The translations under genes were made by a program, and so were the position numbers. The notes under the pieces were generated by a model. It had not been told where the DNA came from, did not search any database, and saw nothing but the letters and a program-made list of their open reading frames with translations. Positions 14,395 through 25,642 of a stretch of DNA of 64,000 nucleotides are shown here, in pieces; position 1 is the first letter of the stretch; each line of letters opens with the position of its first letter. The stretch comes from Sinohyriopsis cumingii (taxonomy: Eukaryota; Mollusca; Bivalvia; Unionida; Unionidae): contig CM068831.1 of NCBI GenBank assembly GCA_028554795.2, positions 30,656,659 to 30,720,658 of the forward strand, written 5' to 3'.

Positions 14395-14879
14395 ACATGC
14401 CGCATCCGTTGGATCCAACTCTTAATACTGGCCGTCCAGTCGGTACTGGCTTTCCCGACATTGTCCAACAGTTCTGCCCACACTCGCAGTACATCTGTCC
14501 CAGTATGAGAAGCTTTTCTTTGAAATGGGCCAGCCATATAGTTCATATGGTGATCCTAGTGATAGATCAGTCCGTGTAGTATGTTCATTACTTGTCCACA
14601 AGGGAGAGCTAGCGACGTTTTCATAAGGATGGAATAATGTCTTCATACCACTTGGTATGCCTTCTCTAGCGAGCAAGTAGACCCAGATGGGTCTCAATGA
14701 AAGTGCGACGGAACTCCTTCAAATCCACCCTCCTTCACATTTTGCTAGATCCGACCATGGAGCGGACTGAAGTTTAGCTTTCAAGGCGCCGTCAAGGACA
14801 TTTTCAAGGTGTTGGCTACTTCAAAATATCTTCAACTCTTAGCGCTGCTCTAAAGAATCTGTAGATCTCGATGAGGAGG

Positions 14880-15385
14880 TAGATACAGACGCCTTCAGTA
14901 TTGATCTCCTGGCACTTCACAAGAATGTAGTAGCTCTTCGTATGTACGTTGGTCTGTTTTATTGGGCGGACAAATCTGCCGCACGCCCATCAGACCTGGT
15001 TCGCGATGTCGTTGCAGACACTCAGCGATAGCCACTCTTGGGAGGCGACGGTCAGGATTACTAGGGTCAATGACCAGAGCGGCTCACTACATTTGAAGGC
15101 TTCGGAAATCTACTGTTGTTACGACATGTTGCATGTGTGAGATCCACGTCTCTCCAACTTTATCATTACCCTCCCTTTCCGGACGACCCTGTTCGGATCA
15201 TCGTTGCTTTAGAGGAAGAATAGAGAGAGTTTGGAGGCAGTCAGTTCGGGAACTGACATCCACCTCGCCGCTCAACCCACTCTGGCTTTTGGAACCACTT
15301 AGACCCTGTCAGTGTCAAGGGATGTTAAGCTGTCATAGTACAAGGGATCTTCTGAGTCATATGTGCACCAACATAGATCCATAGG
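14880..15385 (+). pseudogene. Possible gag-like region of DIRS relic
   Basis: Plus-strand frames such as DTDAFSIDLLALHKNV followed by RMYVGLFYWADKSA (about 14882-14990) look like decayed protein, but I cannot match them to a domain. Position upstream of the RT and high GC content are the only reasons to call them part of the element. Confidence 0.25.
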
Positions 15386-15404
15386 AAATAATCGTACAGA
15401 GGCG

Positions 15405-15720
15405 GTAAGAATCCGATTTTAAGCTCACTGGTTGTCCCTATTCCCGTCGAACAGGGTTGGTATGGGGTGGTAATCAAAGTCGTTCGAAGTGACCTCGTTC
15501 ATCAACGATCCCATCCCCTTCTACTCTCCCCTCTTCATGAATACACCATCACACTGGGAGAAGGGTGCATTTCTACAACAGGTGATACGGTCTTTCGTTT
15601 AAAATAGAGCAGTGGAGCTTGCGCAAGCCCACAATTCTGAAGAGATTACTTCCGGATGTTTCTTTTTGGGAAAGTAAACAGCAAGTTGAGACCCATCATC
15701 GACTGGAGTCGCCTCAACTG
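15405..15720 (+). pseudogene. Reverse transcriptase N-terminal part (DIRS relic)
   Basis: The frame around 15640-15720 reads GCFFLGKV then KLRPIIDWSRLN, the RT fingers motif typical of DIRS-like pol, followed at once by a stop. Upstream, FINDPIPFYSPL and NRAVELAQA fit the proline-rich linker and the acidic GAVE-type segment preceding RT in this family. RT motifs A and C are not found, so the palm appears deleted between here and the RNase H region. Confidence 0.6.
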
Positions 15721-15769
15721 ACCTTCACTACCGTCGGTGATACATGGGAGCCAGCGGAAAGGCCTATAC

Positions 15770-16080
15770 ACATGGACATCTTAGAAATGGACATTATGAA
15801 GCAAAAACGTTCCTCATTTGGTCCAACAACTCTGGCGGTGACCTATCTCCTCAAATCACACGTGCTATGTGTTCTGTTTTGGCAATTTCAATGTTGGTGC
15901 AATAATATTTGTATCCACATACAAATCAGACACGTTCTCGGCAGACCCAGTGTGATTTGAGGAGATAGGTCACCGCCAGAGTTGTTGGACCAAATGAGGA
16001 ACGTTTTTTCTTCAAAATCGATCTTCGTTTCAGAAGTAAATGGCGTTGACGATAGCCTTCATTTCTAAGATGTCCTTCGC
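15770..16080 (+). repeat. Fold-back inverted duplication inside RNase H region
   Basis: Bases 15803-15862 are repeated as a near-perfect reverse complement at 15950-16008 (about 59 bp), with an 88-bp spacer. The match resumes further out (ACATCTTAGAAATG at about 15777 versus CATTTCTAAGATGTCC at about 16058), with about 40 extra bases in the right arm. The left arm begins HMDILEM, which matches the RNase H segment carrying a catalytic Glu. The right arm is the same gene segment inverted. Confidence 0.85.
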
Positions 16081-16462
16081 ATGGAGTGATCTCTCGATTA
16101 AACGGTCTTCACTCAGATTGCACACTTTGGGCGGCTTACGATGATCTACTTCTTTACGACGAGGGGTAATCACAAGCTACCCACCTTCCTCTCTCCAGTT
16201 ACAGACTCAAAAGTTTGGGCCGTGGATGCACTGTCACGCAGTTTAGAGGGGTTGAGGGCATTTGCCTTCCCTCCCACGGTGCGGAGTCCGAAAATAATCC
16301 AAAAGTTATGGGGTCAGAATAGCAAGATGATTATGATAGCCCCTCTCAGATGTGAAAAATCCTGGCTCACCGATCTACTCGTTGTAGCGACAGATATGCC
16401 CAGGAAGATTCCGGGAAACCCGAATCTTTTCCAGCATCCACGATCACGTGTGCCCCTTCCCT
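16080..16462 (+). pseudogene. RNase H C-terminus and connector region of DIRS pol
   Basis: An EWS-type motif (about 16083) leads, after frameshifts, into a long frame: TTRGNHKLPTFLSPV, then KVWAVDALS, then FAFPPT, then MIMIAPL. This series (DLFATR-NHKLP..VSP..WAVDALS..YAFPP..ILIAP) is a hallmark of DIRS-like pol between RNase H and recombinase. The first Asp-Leu of DLFATR is changed here. The frame ends at a stop at 16460-16462. Confidence 0.75.
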
Positions 16463-16639
16463 GACTGGATAGTTGCATTCTCTACACGCTCGGCTCTTAC
16501 CGGGCAGCTTGCGAAACAAACAATTCAAGTCTTCGATTGAAGCGAGCATCTCTAGAGCACGAAGTCCCTCCATTCACATGATCTGAATTCATTCGAACCT
16601 CTAGCATACTCTTCACCAAGGTCACTATCATAGAAGTCA

Positions 16640-16910
16640 TGTTTCAGTTTAGCTTTAGCTTCTGCATACAGGTAAAAGAGCTGTATGCCCTTTGTGTCGA
16701 CCCGTACTCTCTTCAGTTCAGATCGGAGGGTTCGGTGGTTCTCTTGACACAATCACGCTTCGAAATCCAAAATAGGCTAACATCTGTCCGTTAGCAAAGA
16801 TTTCTCTCTTCCAAAGGGAGGTCGAGAACATCATCCATGCAAGATCTTGTTCGCGCTCTCAAACACAAACTTGAAGTGCACAGGTTCAAGTCTTGGCACG
16901 CGAAAACACC
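16640..16910 (+). pseudogene. Tyrosine recombinase remnant (DIRS relic)
   Basis: At 16660-16746 the frames read TGKR, then, after a one- or two-base shift, ELYALCVDPYSLQFRSEGSV. In DIRS recombinases GKRRSELHAL carries the first catalytic Arg, and the following segment matches in order and spacing. The HxxR box and catalytic Tyr were not found downstream, so the enzyme is dead. Confidence is moderate because the match is short. Confidence 0.5.
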
Positions 16911-19228
16911 GCTTCCTTCCGGTGTGAGCCGGAACACAAGATATTACAAAAAGCCCTTTCTTCGTGGCTGAATTGAGTCGTACCTGTAGTGTCCCCTGAC
17001 GTCTCAACAGATCCGTTTCCTCTCAAATAGATAACTGCTCAAAAGTTTTGAGCAATGTCTGCGAGCCTTGCGTTTGATCGCAACGTTCCGACCCAAGATA
17101 TAATACATGTTGTTGGCTGATTTGCAGAGTCTATCTCAGATATTTGGAGTCCCAGAGGCAACCATGAATCTGGCAGGTCTATTAGCGGCAACACAGACAG
17201 TCACCAGACCAAACTGGATCAATCAACACAGCCTTTTAGCTTCGCTGGATTGCTGACGAAATTGTTGAGCAAGAAGGTTCAAATAATCATTTTCTTAACA
17301 GTAAGTTAGGGTCACAGGTCCAGTTGTGATCTATGTTCAGTTAGAAAAAGACAAGGAGACACAATAGATCGTGTACAAGCGTTCAGTCCAGTTTTACAAA
17401 TAAAAGAGAACCATGGCATTATATGGTAATACTTGAGGCCTCAAATACAATAAAAAATTAAAAACCCTCACCCCAATATGATATTCTTCAGCCAATTTTA
17501 GCGCAGATGTCTATTGTTTTGTAATACAAAAATATGTATTTAGAATGCGTAATGCACTTAAAAGAATGTCTAATATATGTTCTTTGTTAGCGGGTCTAAT
17601 ATCATTATAGTATATGGTCCCTGCGGTACATAGAATATTTATAAAATTGACAAAGGAATATCATTTCAATGTGTATAACGTTTCCTTTCCAATATGTTTA
17701 ATCATTTGATCTATGAGCAGTTACCAGCTGAAGATTGTCAACATTCTGGGATTGTCTTCTGGTGGGGGAGAATTACTCTTGCCACTGTATATCAAGACTG
17801 TGCAGTTATATTGATATTGTGTTAGGTCAAAGCGATTATGCCATCATATATTGACATACCTATATATTTATTTTCCACACGAAAATATCGCTAACATACA
17901 TTTGACAGAATCTCATGCGCCTTCAACATACACAGTGAACGACTACTATAGACTTGATGAACTTGCATGAGTACTATCGGCAGTTTTTATAGTTCCTAAT
18001 ATGTACCACTGAATTACACTGTGGTCTTTGCTACATTGCAAAGTGGCTGTCAGTTATTTATTCTTGTGAAATTAATTATTGTCTCTTACGTCTTTGGAGA
18101 TGGGTGGGTGGGATTTAATCAATGTTTTCTGTAAAAATAAATTTCACATGTCACATGTAGGCTGACTAAAGATGTTTTTCGTCTGTCATTAGGAATCATC
18201 ATAGTAGGATAATTTATTTATCCTAGTTCCTCATAAACAGTTGCTGAAAGTGACACCACTTATTGGTAAAATTTAGCCAGGCATTTCTCTTCTCTTTAGA
18301 TTTTAACCTCATATCCTTTGCGTGAACCTTTCAGAAAACGATAAATACATAATGGTGTCTATTTTGCTTTTATGTGCATAAGGTATTTGACTGCCATTTC
18401 ATTGAATTCTCGGCTCAGTGATAATTTCCAAATCATATAAAAGAGGAAATTTGATTTATTTATGTTAGTATTTATATCCCAAAGTGAAACCTCATCTGAC
18501 ATTTTTTATTCTGCTGTATTACTTCTTGGATTGCATAATGTATGTGGCCTTAACAGTGTCAAACAACAGCAAAGTGCAAACTACTTTTTGGTTCTTTCCG
18601 TTATATGAGATGAAGCAGATGTTGATAATATATGATTTGCTCGTAAAAGTCCTCAAAACAATTTGAAAGAAAACAAATTGCTTCTTCTATTTACTTTAGA
18701 TCAATTTTAGCTCATCACACATTTTTCCACTTCAAATTCTAGTTCTGTTATGTTCACCATGTTCTTGATTTTTGTCAGTAGCAATCTTTGTAAAGTCCTT
18801 TGCTAATTTACTATTATCCATTGTACAGAGCTTACCATTTAAATATATCTGGAATAAAAGTTTGCAGGACTTTTAAAAGAAGTAGCCCGGCCTTTGAAGT
18901 ACACTGACCTAATTGACCTAATTCTTTTCTAGAATATAAACTTATACCACTATTTTGTTAGATTAGTGATAAAAGAACAGTACCGGATCCAACAATACAG
19001 ATCGAAGAACATCAAAACATGTCAGCGCAACAGTTGACCTTGAAATAAAGGTACGATGTTGAATAAATAAACGGTTTTTTGTAATGCCTGAATATTGAAG
19101 GATGCAACAAGGTTTACCTTTGAACATATTGGAACCAGATTATCTCAGTGTTGAATTCTTCGTCATCTAGTTTCATGAACGCTGTAGAAAAGACCTTATG
19201 CAAATAAAAATATGAAAAGTATACTTAC

Positions 19229-19393
19229 GTGTCATCTGAACTAGAAGCATCTTTAAGAGAAATATCTTTATCACCACCAATCTTCGGGCCAGTCTCTATT
19301 ATGTACTGATTTTGATCATGCGTTGTAAGCCTGACAGCCCAATGGTAAATGAAGCTCGAGTTGGAACACTTTCGACTGCATGAGTGAATACAT
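19229..19393 (-). CDS. Internal exon of a host gene, possible permuted papain-fold (LRAT/NlpC-like) protein
   Basis: This minus-strand exon has a good acceptor (ttatttcag, AG at 19395-19394) and donor (gtaagt, 19228-19223). Its 165 bases hold 54 full codons with one base before and two after. Only one of the three frames is open: CIHSCSRKCSNSSF, then YHWAVRL, QYIIETGPKIGG and ISLKDASSSDD. A His-Trp-Ala motif before a beta-rich segment, with NCKHAT in the next exon, is the order expected of LRAT/NlpC-like permuted papain folds. It joins in phase to 10298-10442. Earlier exons were not found. A Polinton relic ends about 200 bp upstream. Confidence 0.65.
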
Positions 19394-19589
19394 CTGAAAT
19401 AAGTTATTCGCTTTCAAAATACAAATTAAAAAAGCACGCGTTGTCCTGCTATGTGCACATTAGCAAAACTCTTGTACCTTCCTCCCGGCAAATATTGGCC
19501 ACAGTAACGTTCCATATTGGACATCGAATTCAAAATGTAAAACTTAACTCTGCATATCTGTTGCATATTTAAGCAGAAAAAAAATCCTA

Positions 19590-20565
19590 CATACAATAAT
19601 TTTATATTCCTGATCAAGTTGTGAATAAAACGCAGATCGATCTGGCAATTGTGTTTCCTTGAATTTATCCCAATCATCGAGAAACTCGTGCGGAAATAAA
19701 CCTTTTTGTCTTAGCATCGTCTACTTCTCGCCGTCAAATTTATCACAGCCTCGTACAAGTTCTTCTAAGGACGCGCCCATGAACTGGATGCTGTCGCTAA
19801 ATCTCAACTTTCCTAGCGTAACATACACGCATTTCTCAGAGTTGCTTGATATGTATTTTACGTGATTGTTTAGTTTTAAATGACTTTGAAATTCAGCATC
19901 AACAAAAGGTTTCAACAATAATATGTGAATCATGGCCGCGGAAATTGTACAAGACAACAGGAATGAAATCCGGAGCTTGTTAACACAAGATAAAATTGTT
20001 ATGAGCCGCACCACGATATTTTCTGGTTACATGAGAATTGTCTTTTACTCGATCATCACCAAGCGGCTTATCACAAATATGATATAATTCTGCAGTAACA
20101 AAATCAACTTCTTGTTCTCGAGTTAACTGTTTCACTTTTACGGTTTTTAAAGTATGCTTGAAATCAATTCCACGTCTCCATTTCGCTGGATCGGTTCACC
20201 GATATAGTTGAACAAGCCGTGGTAAACCAGGATCGACAGCACATACAATTTTATAAGCGACTCCACGCGGAACATGGTGTTCGGTTATTCTTGTACTTGA
20301 TTTATTATGATTATTTTCTGCAACATGTACTGGCTGTTGGATACACTCGATATCAGCATAAATTAACAACGGCAATTGCATTTTATGTTTATTGTTAGTG
20401 AAAAGCAAACTGTTTTTACATTTTTCTGGCATTGTTGATGGCTGGACATCAGAGCATTAAGCAAGATGTGTTTGTAAAATTTCATCAAAAGCACAACCAT
20501 GCAAGCAACGGTTAAAAGTGGTTTGGTTTTTAGTGCTCTTTGTACTCTTTTTAACAAGTCCATTA
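19590..20565 (-). pseudogene. Protein-primed DNA polymerase B, N-terminal part
   Basis: A Cys/His finger (CLHGC.FDEIL..HLA, about 20450-20520) precedes the ExoI motif YADIE (20347-20361). Then come HVPRGVAYK (about 20255-20285), VTLGKLRF and DSIQFMGASLEELV (about 19740-19830), and KGLFPHEFLDDWDKF (about 19640-19700) followed by LPDRSAFYSQL. The series matches the exonuclease-side half of Polinton-type PolB. The sequence departs from the family at about 19590, so the polymerase palm with its DTD-type active site is missing. At least three frameshifts separate the pieces. Product function: replication of the element's linear DNA from a terminal protein. Confidence 0.85.
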
Positions 20566-21189
20566 AAGTTTATAATCCAAACGTATTAGGCTTATTATTT
20601 CAGTAAAATCTTAAAAGGAAGAAATGAAATTTCCTTCAATTTATGCAGCTGCAAGATATTATCATATTTGTTCACAATCTGTTAAAGATGTTGCCAATGG
20701 AAAAACAATTAGCCGCATCACAATCAACGTTTCACAGGATCAGTTTTAGATATCCTATTTAAATGCATTTCATGATTTTATCAAGTTCCTGTGCACTAAT
20801 TGCTTCTTTATCATACGTTACATAAGCAAATGCATTATCATGTAGTTCTATTTTTCTGTCTCAGTTAGTTGCTCTTTTGTGATATCGCATCGTCATTATT
20901 ACGTTATTTGAGACAAAACGTTATTGTTATATTACGTCTATGATTAAACGTTTGGCTGAATTTTATCGCGATGTCGATGACATGCTGGATCACGATGACA
21001 AAAGATCGTCCAAAACCACTGAAACATTTGACCTTGAAAATTACTTGTTGTTATCAACGTCAAACAAATTTACAATGAACTTATAATTTGATACTTGCTG
21101 TTGGAATCCAAATACAGAAATTGTCGCTATAACCGCACCATTTCACTAGACTTCACTTGCCTTTTTTTCTTAATGACTCATTCGATAAC

Positions 21190-22480
21190 CAACACATCTT
21201 GATCAGTCTTTTGTAGCTCTTGTTCGTAGAAGCTACCAATTACCAATTACTTTTCATTCGCTAAACTTTTTTATTTTGTGTGTTACTGGAATTGTCGTTA
21301 GAATTTTATCAACAACACATATTTCTTCTGTCCATTTGTAGTAAATCCTTTCTCACATTTTTTAACCAAAGAAATTCGAACACGATCGCCGATCTTAAAC
21401 TTATTTCTGCTCTAAATATTTTTGTTTGCTAGTAGTGGATTTTAAATTTGTGTCGGTCGGTGACATTTTTATTGTGCTATATTTTGTGTTATTATATTCC
21501 ATTACTATCTGTGGAAGGTAATCAACATATCTATTTGTACTTTTTATGGTGAAATGTTTGTAAATGTTTTCTTAAAACGAACGGTTAAACCGTTCTACAA
21601 TAACACTTTTCCTTCGTTTCCTGTAATATACCTTCTGAAAGTATTTTGTTCGAGAAACTGTTCAAACTTTCTATTAAAAGACTTTTGTTGTAATTTCGTT
21701 TAACGCGTATGTTATGGCTGAACCGGTTTTATCAGCAACTGGTACCCTAAACGCGTATTTACTAAAAACTTCAACCAAGTTAAACAGATATCGCTTGTTA
21801 TCGTAAAACTTAGAAAATTTTTATATATCTGCCAGATCTATTGCCCAAATGCCAAGAACGGCATGCGCTACAACTTTTCTTCTTAAAAAAATTATGTTTT
21901 TTAGGTCCGTGAAGTTCATGCGCGCGGTCATCATACAGTCCAATACCTAACGTATAATTTGCTCCAATCAAACCTTGTACTAATTTTCTGTCAACTAGTT
22001 CTCCAATTCCAGTAGGTTTCATTTGATCAAATTCGTCTAAGATAACACAATTGCAAACAGGTTTATCGTTTTCATTATCCCGATTACAGATATCATCTTG
22101 CATTGCTATTGCATCAACTTGGTTGTACGGCTCTTATCCAGGTATTGGACTATGCTTTCTTCCAACTGTTGATCTAATGGATTATAAGGTCATATATATT
22201 TATGTCCAGGCAAAGTCCAACCGCTTTTCGGCAACTTACCAATAAGTTTGTGGATGTCTATAGCAGAATCGATTACTTCACGATGATCACATTTTCTGCA
22301 GTACATAACAGTTTTATCTCGTTCCAGAGAAACATCTTTATCGCATTTTCGTTTGCATTTTTTTCATCATACTTTAGTCATCCACTAAATCAGTTTATCG
22401 TTTTTCGGAATTATGTTCATTACTTCACCACCAACGATATCGTTGGCGATTTTCTGTTGCTTCAAAAACATACTTATTTT
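21190..22480 (-). pseudogene. PLA2-like domain fused to retroviral-type integrase
   Basis: From the N-terminal side: a double Cys pair (CKRKC ... CRKC, about 22290-22365), PKSGWTLPGH, then a phospholipase-A2-like segment (PYNPLDQQL; PYNQVDAIAMQDDIC; VDRKLVQGLIGANYTLG). Next come HELHGPKKHNF and GIWAIDLADI with the first catalytic Asp (about 21830-21860), then VEVFSKYAFRVP and DKTG. Downstream, VIVERFNRSF and YVDYLPQIVMEYNNT hold the region with the final catalytic Glu, and WTEEICVV lies in the C-terminal domain (about 21300). Stops and frameshifts break it in several places. The PLA2 dyad is usually His-Asp; here it reads Asp-Asp. Polinton integrases of this kind insert the element into host DNA. 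Confidence 0.8.
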
Positions 22481-22609
22481 TCTTGCCTCTGACAGCACAA
22501 ATACTTGTTATAATTAGTCTTTTGTTTTAGTTGTTTCTGTTGTTTCGCTTGTATCTTCTGTTTTAATTCTACACTTGAGTGAATAAGTTGTCATTTTTAT
22601 ATTTGTTTG

Positions 22610-23033
22610 TCACACAATATTACTTTGTTATTATTATCTAAACTTGGTTTTTGATCAAACTGCAGAATAAACTTAAGAATATCATTATCTCTTTGCATTT
22701 GTTTGATAAACATCACACAGTAGTATCCACACGCTGCAGTTTCAACTGGTTCTTGTTGATTAGATGAAAAATTTAATTTTTGTATCTTTTTCCGACAAAG
22801 ATTTTTTTATTACGTCACTTGGTGCAAGTCCGAAATCCATCATAAAAATCTTGGATGTTGATAACGCAACCGGTTACTGCAATTATATCCACTCCAGCGT
22901 CATCTTTAGAATATACACCAAGAAATCCATTAACGGATTTTAGTGTATCTAAAATTTCAAAGTTAAATAATGCAGACGCTTTTAGCGTCTTGTACCCGGC
23001 AACTTTAGACCGCGTCCTTTGGCTGGTTTCCAT
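22610..23033 (-). pseudogene. Adenain-like cysteine protease of Polinton
   Basis: The N-terminal frame reads FNFEILDTLKSVNGFLGVYSKDD and VINIQD, the fold start of Polinton adenovirus-like maturation proteases. The His-Trp segment that should follow is corrupted into a frameshift at about 22815. Downstream, a Cys box, ACGYYCVMFI (about 22705-22735), matches the catalytic-Cys segment of the family. Role in the family: cleavage of capsid precursors. The broken His region makes this copy inactive. Confidence 0.7.
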
Positions 23034-23203
23034 TTTCTTGTTTTCATTCCTTTACCTCCAATAAACATTCTGATCGCATTTGGAAGTAGACTTCCCGCTA
23101 CTACCTCTAGAAGTGGCCGAATGAATCCGTCTTTGCATTGTTTTCTTTGTAGCTCTTCGAACTCATTTTTTTCGGTGGCATTTTCTCTGTTATTGTCACA
23201 CAA
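22982..23203 (-). pseudogene. Small basic/hydrophobic Polinton protein (pVI-like position)
   Basis: A frame of about 73 codons has an acidic/Gln-rich start, a hydrophobic middle (RPLLEVVAGSLLPNAIRMF), then a Gly-Lys-rich basic end (GGKGMKTRKWKPAKGRG). Small proteins with an amphipathic hydrophobic stretch and basic tail sit next to the protease in Polintons. Its frame overlaps the protease start. The assignment is by position and composition only. Confidence 0.4.
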
Positions 23204-23399
23204 AAGTGAAAGTTCGAAGAACTTCAGACGATTTGTTTCATTCCGTCACCGGATACAGCTTTACACCTGGACAGTCATCGGACCTCCAGTTGCGTCGATA
23301 GTTATAAACCTGTCAAATACAATAAGTATATACGCAAAATAGTTTATAGCAGCAGGAGCTGCCACAAAATTCCAGGTAACTTCTGTGTCAGCAGTTGAT

Positions 23400-23760
23400 T
23401 CAACAAATCATGTTTGTTGGAACAGACCGCGAATAATGTTCACTAAACGAAACAAGATTAAGTATTGTTCTTCTAGCTGACAAATGAAATGGAACCTCCT
23501 GTATGCTTTGATTGGCGAGTTCGTATTTTGCACTTTTAAACAAGCTCCAGCAGTTGTTAACCAAAGTATTTTGTACGTCAGCGCCTATTGCAGCCAGTGA
23601 ATTGGCGGTTGTCATGATTCTGCCTTGTACTTCAAGAAAGGCCTCATGCGGCAACGGAAACATGTCTTCGTCCCTCGTGTAAAACTTCCGTGATTCTATT
23701 CTATTTGGGTCATTAGCATTGTCGTCGAGATACTCAATGTAGTTATATTCAGTTGCTTAA
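23400..23760 (-). pseudogene. Capsid-like protein, N-terminal fragment
   Basis: The frame contains EYLDDNAND, MFPLPHEAFLEVQGRI, NTLVNNCWSLFKSAKYEL and TILNLVSFSEHY. Its order (a beta-strand entry with a LP-x-E-x-F-x-E-x-x-G segment, then a VNN...LF..Y-L segment) recalls an N-terminal jelly-roll of virus-like capsid proteins carried by PolB-bearing elements. It stops at about 23400 and the rest of the protein is not found downstream, so most of it is deleted. The specific family is from memory and needs a profile search. Confidence 0.45.
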
Positions 23761-23872
23761 TTACCAGCATCAAGTTATTCAGTAAGGCCATCAAAACTTT
23801 TAATAGGCAATCTTTATCTGTAGTTGCCAAACAAAAGATTTGTGTGGGACAAAAATCCTCGTCGCAGAACAA

Positions 23873-24250
23873 TTAAAACGCAACAACGTCAGGCCGTGGA
23901 CGTGTTCGTATTACCAATTCCCGTACAATCTCTTCACTAGGTGCGGACAACAGTTTCGTCGTTGTTGCAACCAATGCTCGTGCTGTATCTACGGTTGTTG
24001 TTATTTCTGATGGTATCAGTTTCATATATGCTGTTGTTGGTACTGGAGTTCCTTTAATCTTAACGGCGATCTTTTGTCCAACTACAGTTCCTGCTGCAGA
24101 TGCTAAGCCGGTCGCAAACACCTTTGCCTCGTCAATTGCAATTGGTGCAACTGTATTTGCGATACCGGGTAAATTTTCAACTATCTTAGAAAATATATTT
24201 TCGAAGAATCCATCTACGATCTTTCGTCTGTAAATGTTTCTTTGCTTCAT
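23873..24250 (-). pseudogene. Ala/Val-rich hydrophobic protein of Polinton relic
   Basis: This 125-codon frame has an Arg-Lys-rich start (RNIYRRK), a long small-residue hydrophobic stretch (PGIANTVAPIAIDEAKVF ... GLASAAGTVVGQK) and a Thr/Ala-rich C-terminus ending RTRPRPDVVAF. Similar small proteins accompany capsid genes in Polinton-like elements. The frame at 61831-62091 has a comparable make-up. The function is unknown; it is possibly a minor virion component. Confidence 0.4.
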
Positions 24251-24369
24251 CTTGTTATTGATAAACGTCAGATAAAATTCACAATGAACTTCGTTAAATG
24301 ACCTATTGATCTCAAGCGCAGATAGTAGGTTACGATTTCATTGCTAAGATCAAGTTACCGTCCAGATTG

Positions 24370-25042
24370 ATATGTTAGTTGTATTGTTATTAACTGCATT
24401 TGGCTTTACGGTGCTATCGGATGATATATTATCTGACGTAGTTCAACTTGCATCAGAGAACCTGCAGGAACGTCAGGAGAAAACGAGTACATTGTTTGAC
24501 ATCGACTTTCACGTGCTGTATAAGATCCTGATGCAATAGAACAATTAACAAAAACTGTATTTACTTGTGTAATGTTAACCGGAAGCTCTTCTTCATAAGA
24601 TATACTTTGATTAGCAACATATCATTATTGTTATTTGATGATTTTTAACATGATTCTAGCACGTAACGTGCTGTAGTTTGGAATAAGTTCAACAATAGCA
24701 GCGGTTCCTCCATTTTATATTTTTAAGAGCAATTACGTTATAAGCGCCTTGTGGAATTATAGCTGATATCCACGCATCAGATACAAAACGTCAAATTATC
24801 ATTTATATTGGTTTTAATGCCGTTGCAGAAATTAATCCGATTTCGTGTTGTGTTGCTGGATCAAGTACGATTGGTGAATAACATGCGACAGAAAAGTTTG
24901 CGCCATCACTTCCACTTGCGACTGTGGAAGAATTAAGTAATAATGTTGTTGATATCATATATCTTTTAGGGCATGATACAATTCGATTAGTGTATGAGAT
25001 CCCGTTGAATAATCCGATACTCAGATGTTGCCAATGATCCAT
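24370..25042 (-). pseudogene. Second capsid/penton-like protein of Polinton relic
   Basis: The N-terminal frame (25042-24803) is Ser/Thr-rich, beta-type sequence. After several frame breaks a second clear stretch (24610-24370) reads ELPVNITQVNTVFVNCSIAS, then YSFSPDVPAG and QIIYHPIAP, ending in a stop. The VNIT..N....V.CSI.SGSY pattern followed by a Pro-rich loop and an IIYHPI strand resembles a beta-rich structural protein I associate with Polinton-like elements. Whether it is capsid or penton cannot be settled here. Confidence 0.45.
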
Positions 25043-25642
25043 TTGATCGGATTTGATCTAAGATGTCCACGATTTCGTTGTCGATTTCCATGCTAACATT
25101 AACGGCGTCTTTCGACGATATTAGCAACATCAGTTTGTCAACCATTTCTGCAGTTGATGTAAAGATTAAGACGCCAAATCGTAATTTTTAGCTTTTGCCA
25201 ATTTTATCAAGATGTGAATCATAATTATTTAAATAATCTGTAAAAAGTCCAAGATTTGTCATAATCGTTTCCAATTGTTTTTTTTATTGATAATCTGTAT
25301 AACATAAGCTATAACATCATTACGCATTTTGTTATAATTCTTTAGCATGTCCGGATCAGTATAATTATACCCGATAATACTACCTGCTATAAACCCTATT
25401 TCCAAACGTTTTTAGCAACTATGTAAATTTCAGGCATTTTTCGTTATCCCATTTGCGAATCTTGTCAAGATAAATAACTTCTTTTTTCTAAAACATCGAC
25501 AATAAATTTTTAATTTTCGTTTTAACTTACTGAATCTTTTGGAGATTTTATAAAATAATAAAAATTTAATATTGATGCTGCTATTATTTAAATCGGAGAA
25601 GATTCATGAATATAACATTTTGCTGTCGCTGAAATAATTCTC

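Larger units (their letters stand above)
14395..17300 (+). mobile_element. Decayed DIRS-like retrotransposon (RT, RNase H, linker, recombinase remnants)
   Basis: This GC-rich block contains, in order on the plus strand, an uncertain gag-like part (14.4-15.3 kb), an RT N-terminal region (15.4-15.7 kb), an RNase H region with a fold-back inversion (15.77-16.08 kb), the DIRS RNase H to recombinase connector (16.08-16.46 kb) and tyrosine-recombinase traces (16.65-16.9 kb). The order fits DIRS-type pol. Stops and frameshifts occur every 50-100 codons. Boundaries are set by the change in base composition and, on the left, by the end of the dispersed repeat. It lies antisense within the probable host intron. 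Confidence 0.75.

Noticed and set aside
14397..14697. Overlapping frames on both strands at the left end of the DIRS relic
   Set aside because: Both are open only because the relic is GC-rich; neither shows a motif.
16552..16752. Charged 66-codon minus-strand frame
   Set aside because: It is antisense to the tracts matching the tyrosine recombinase on the plus strand.
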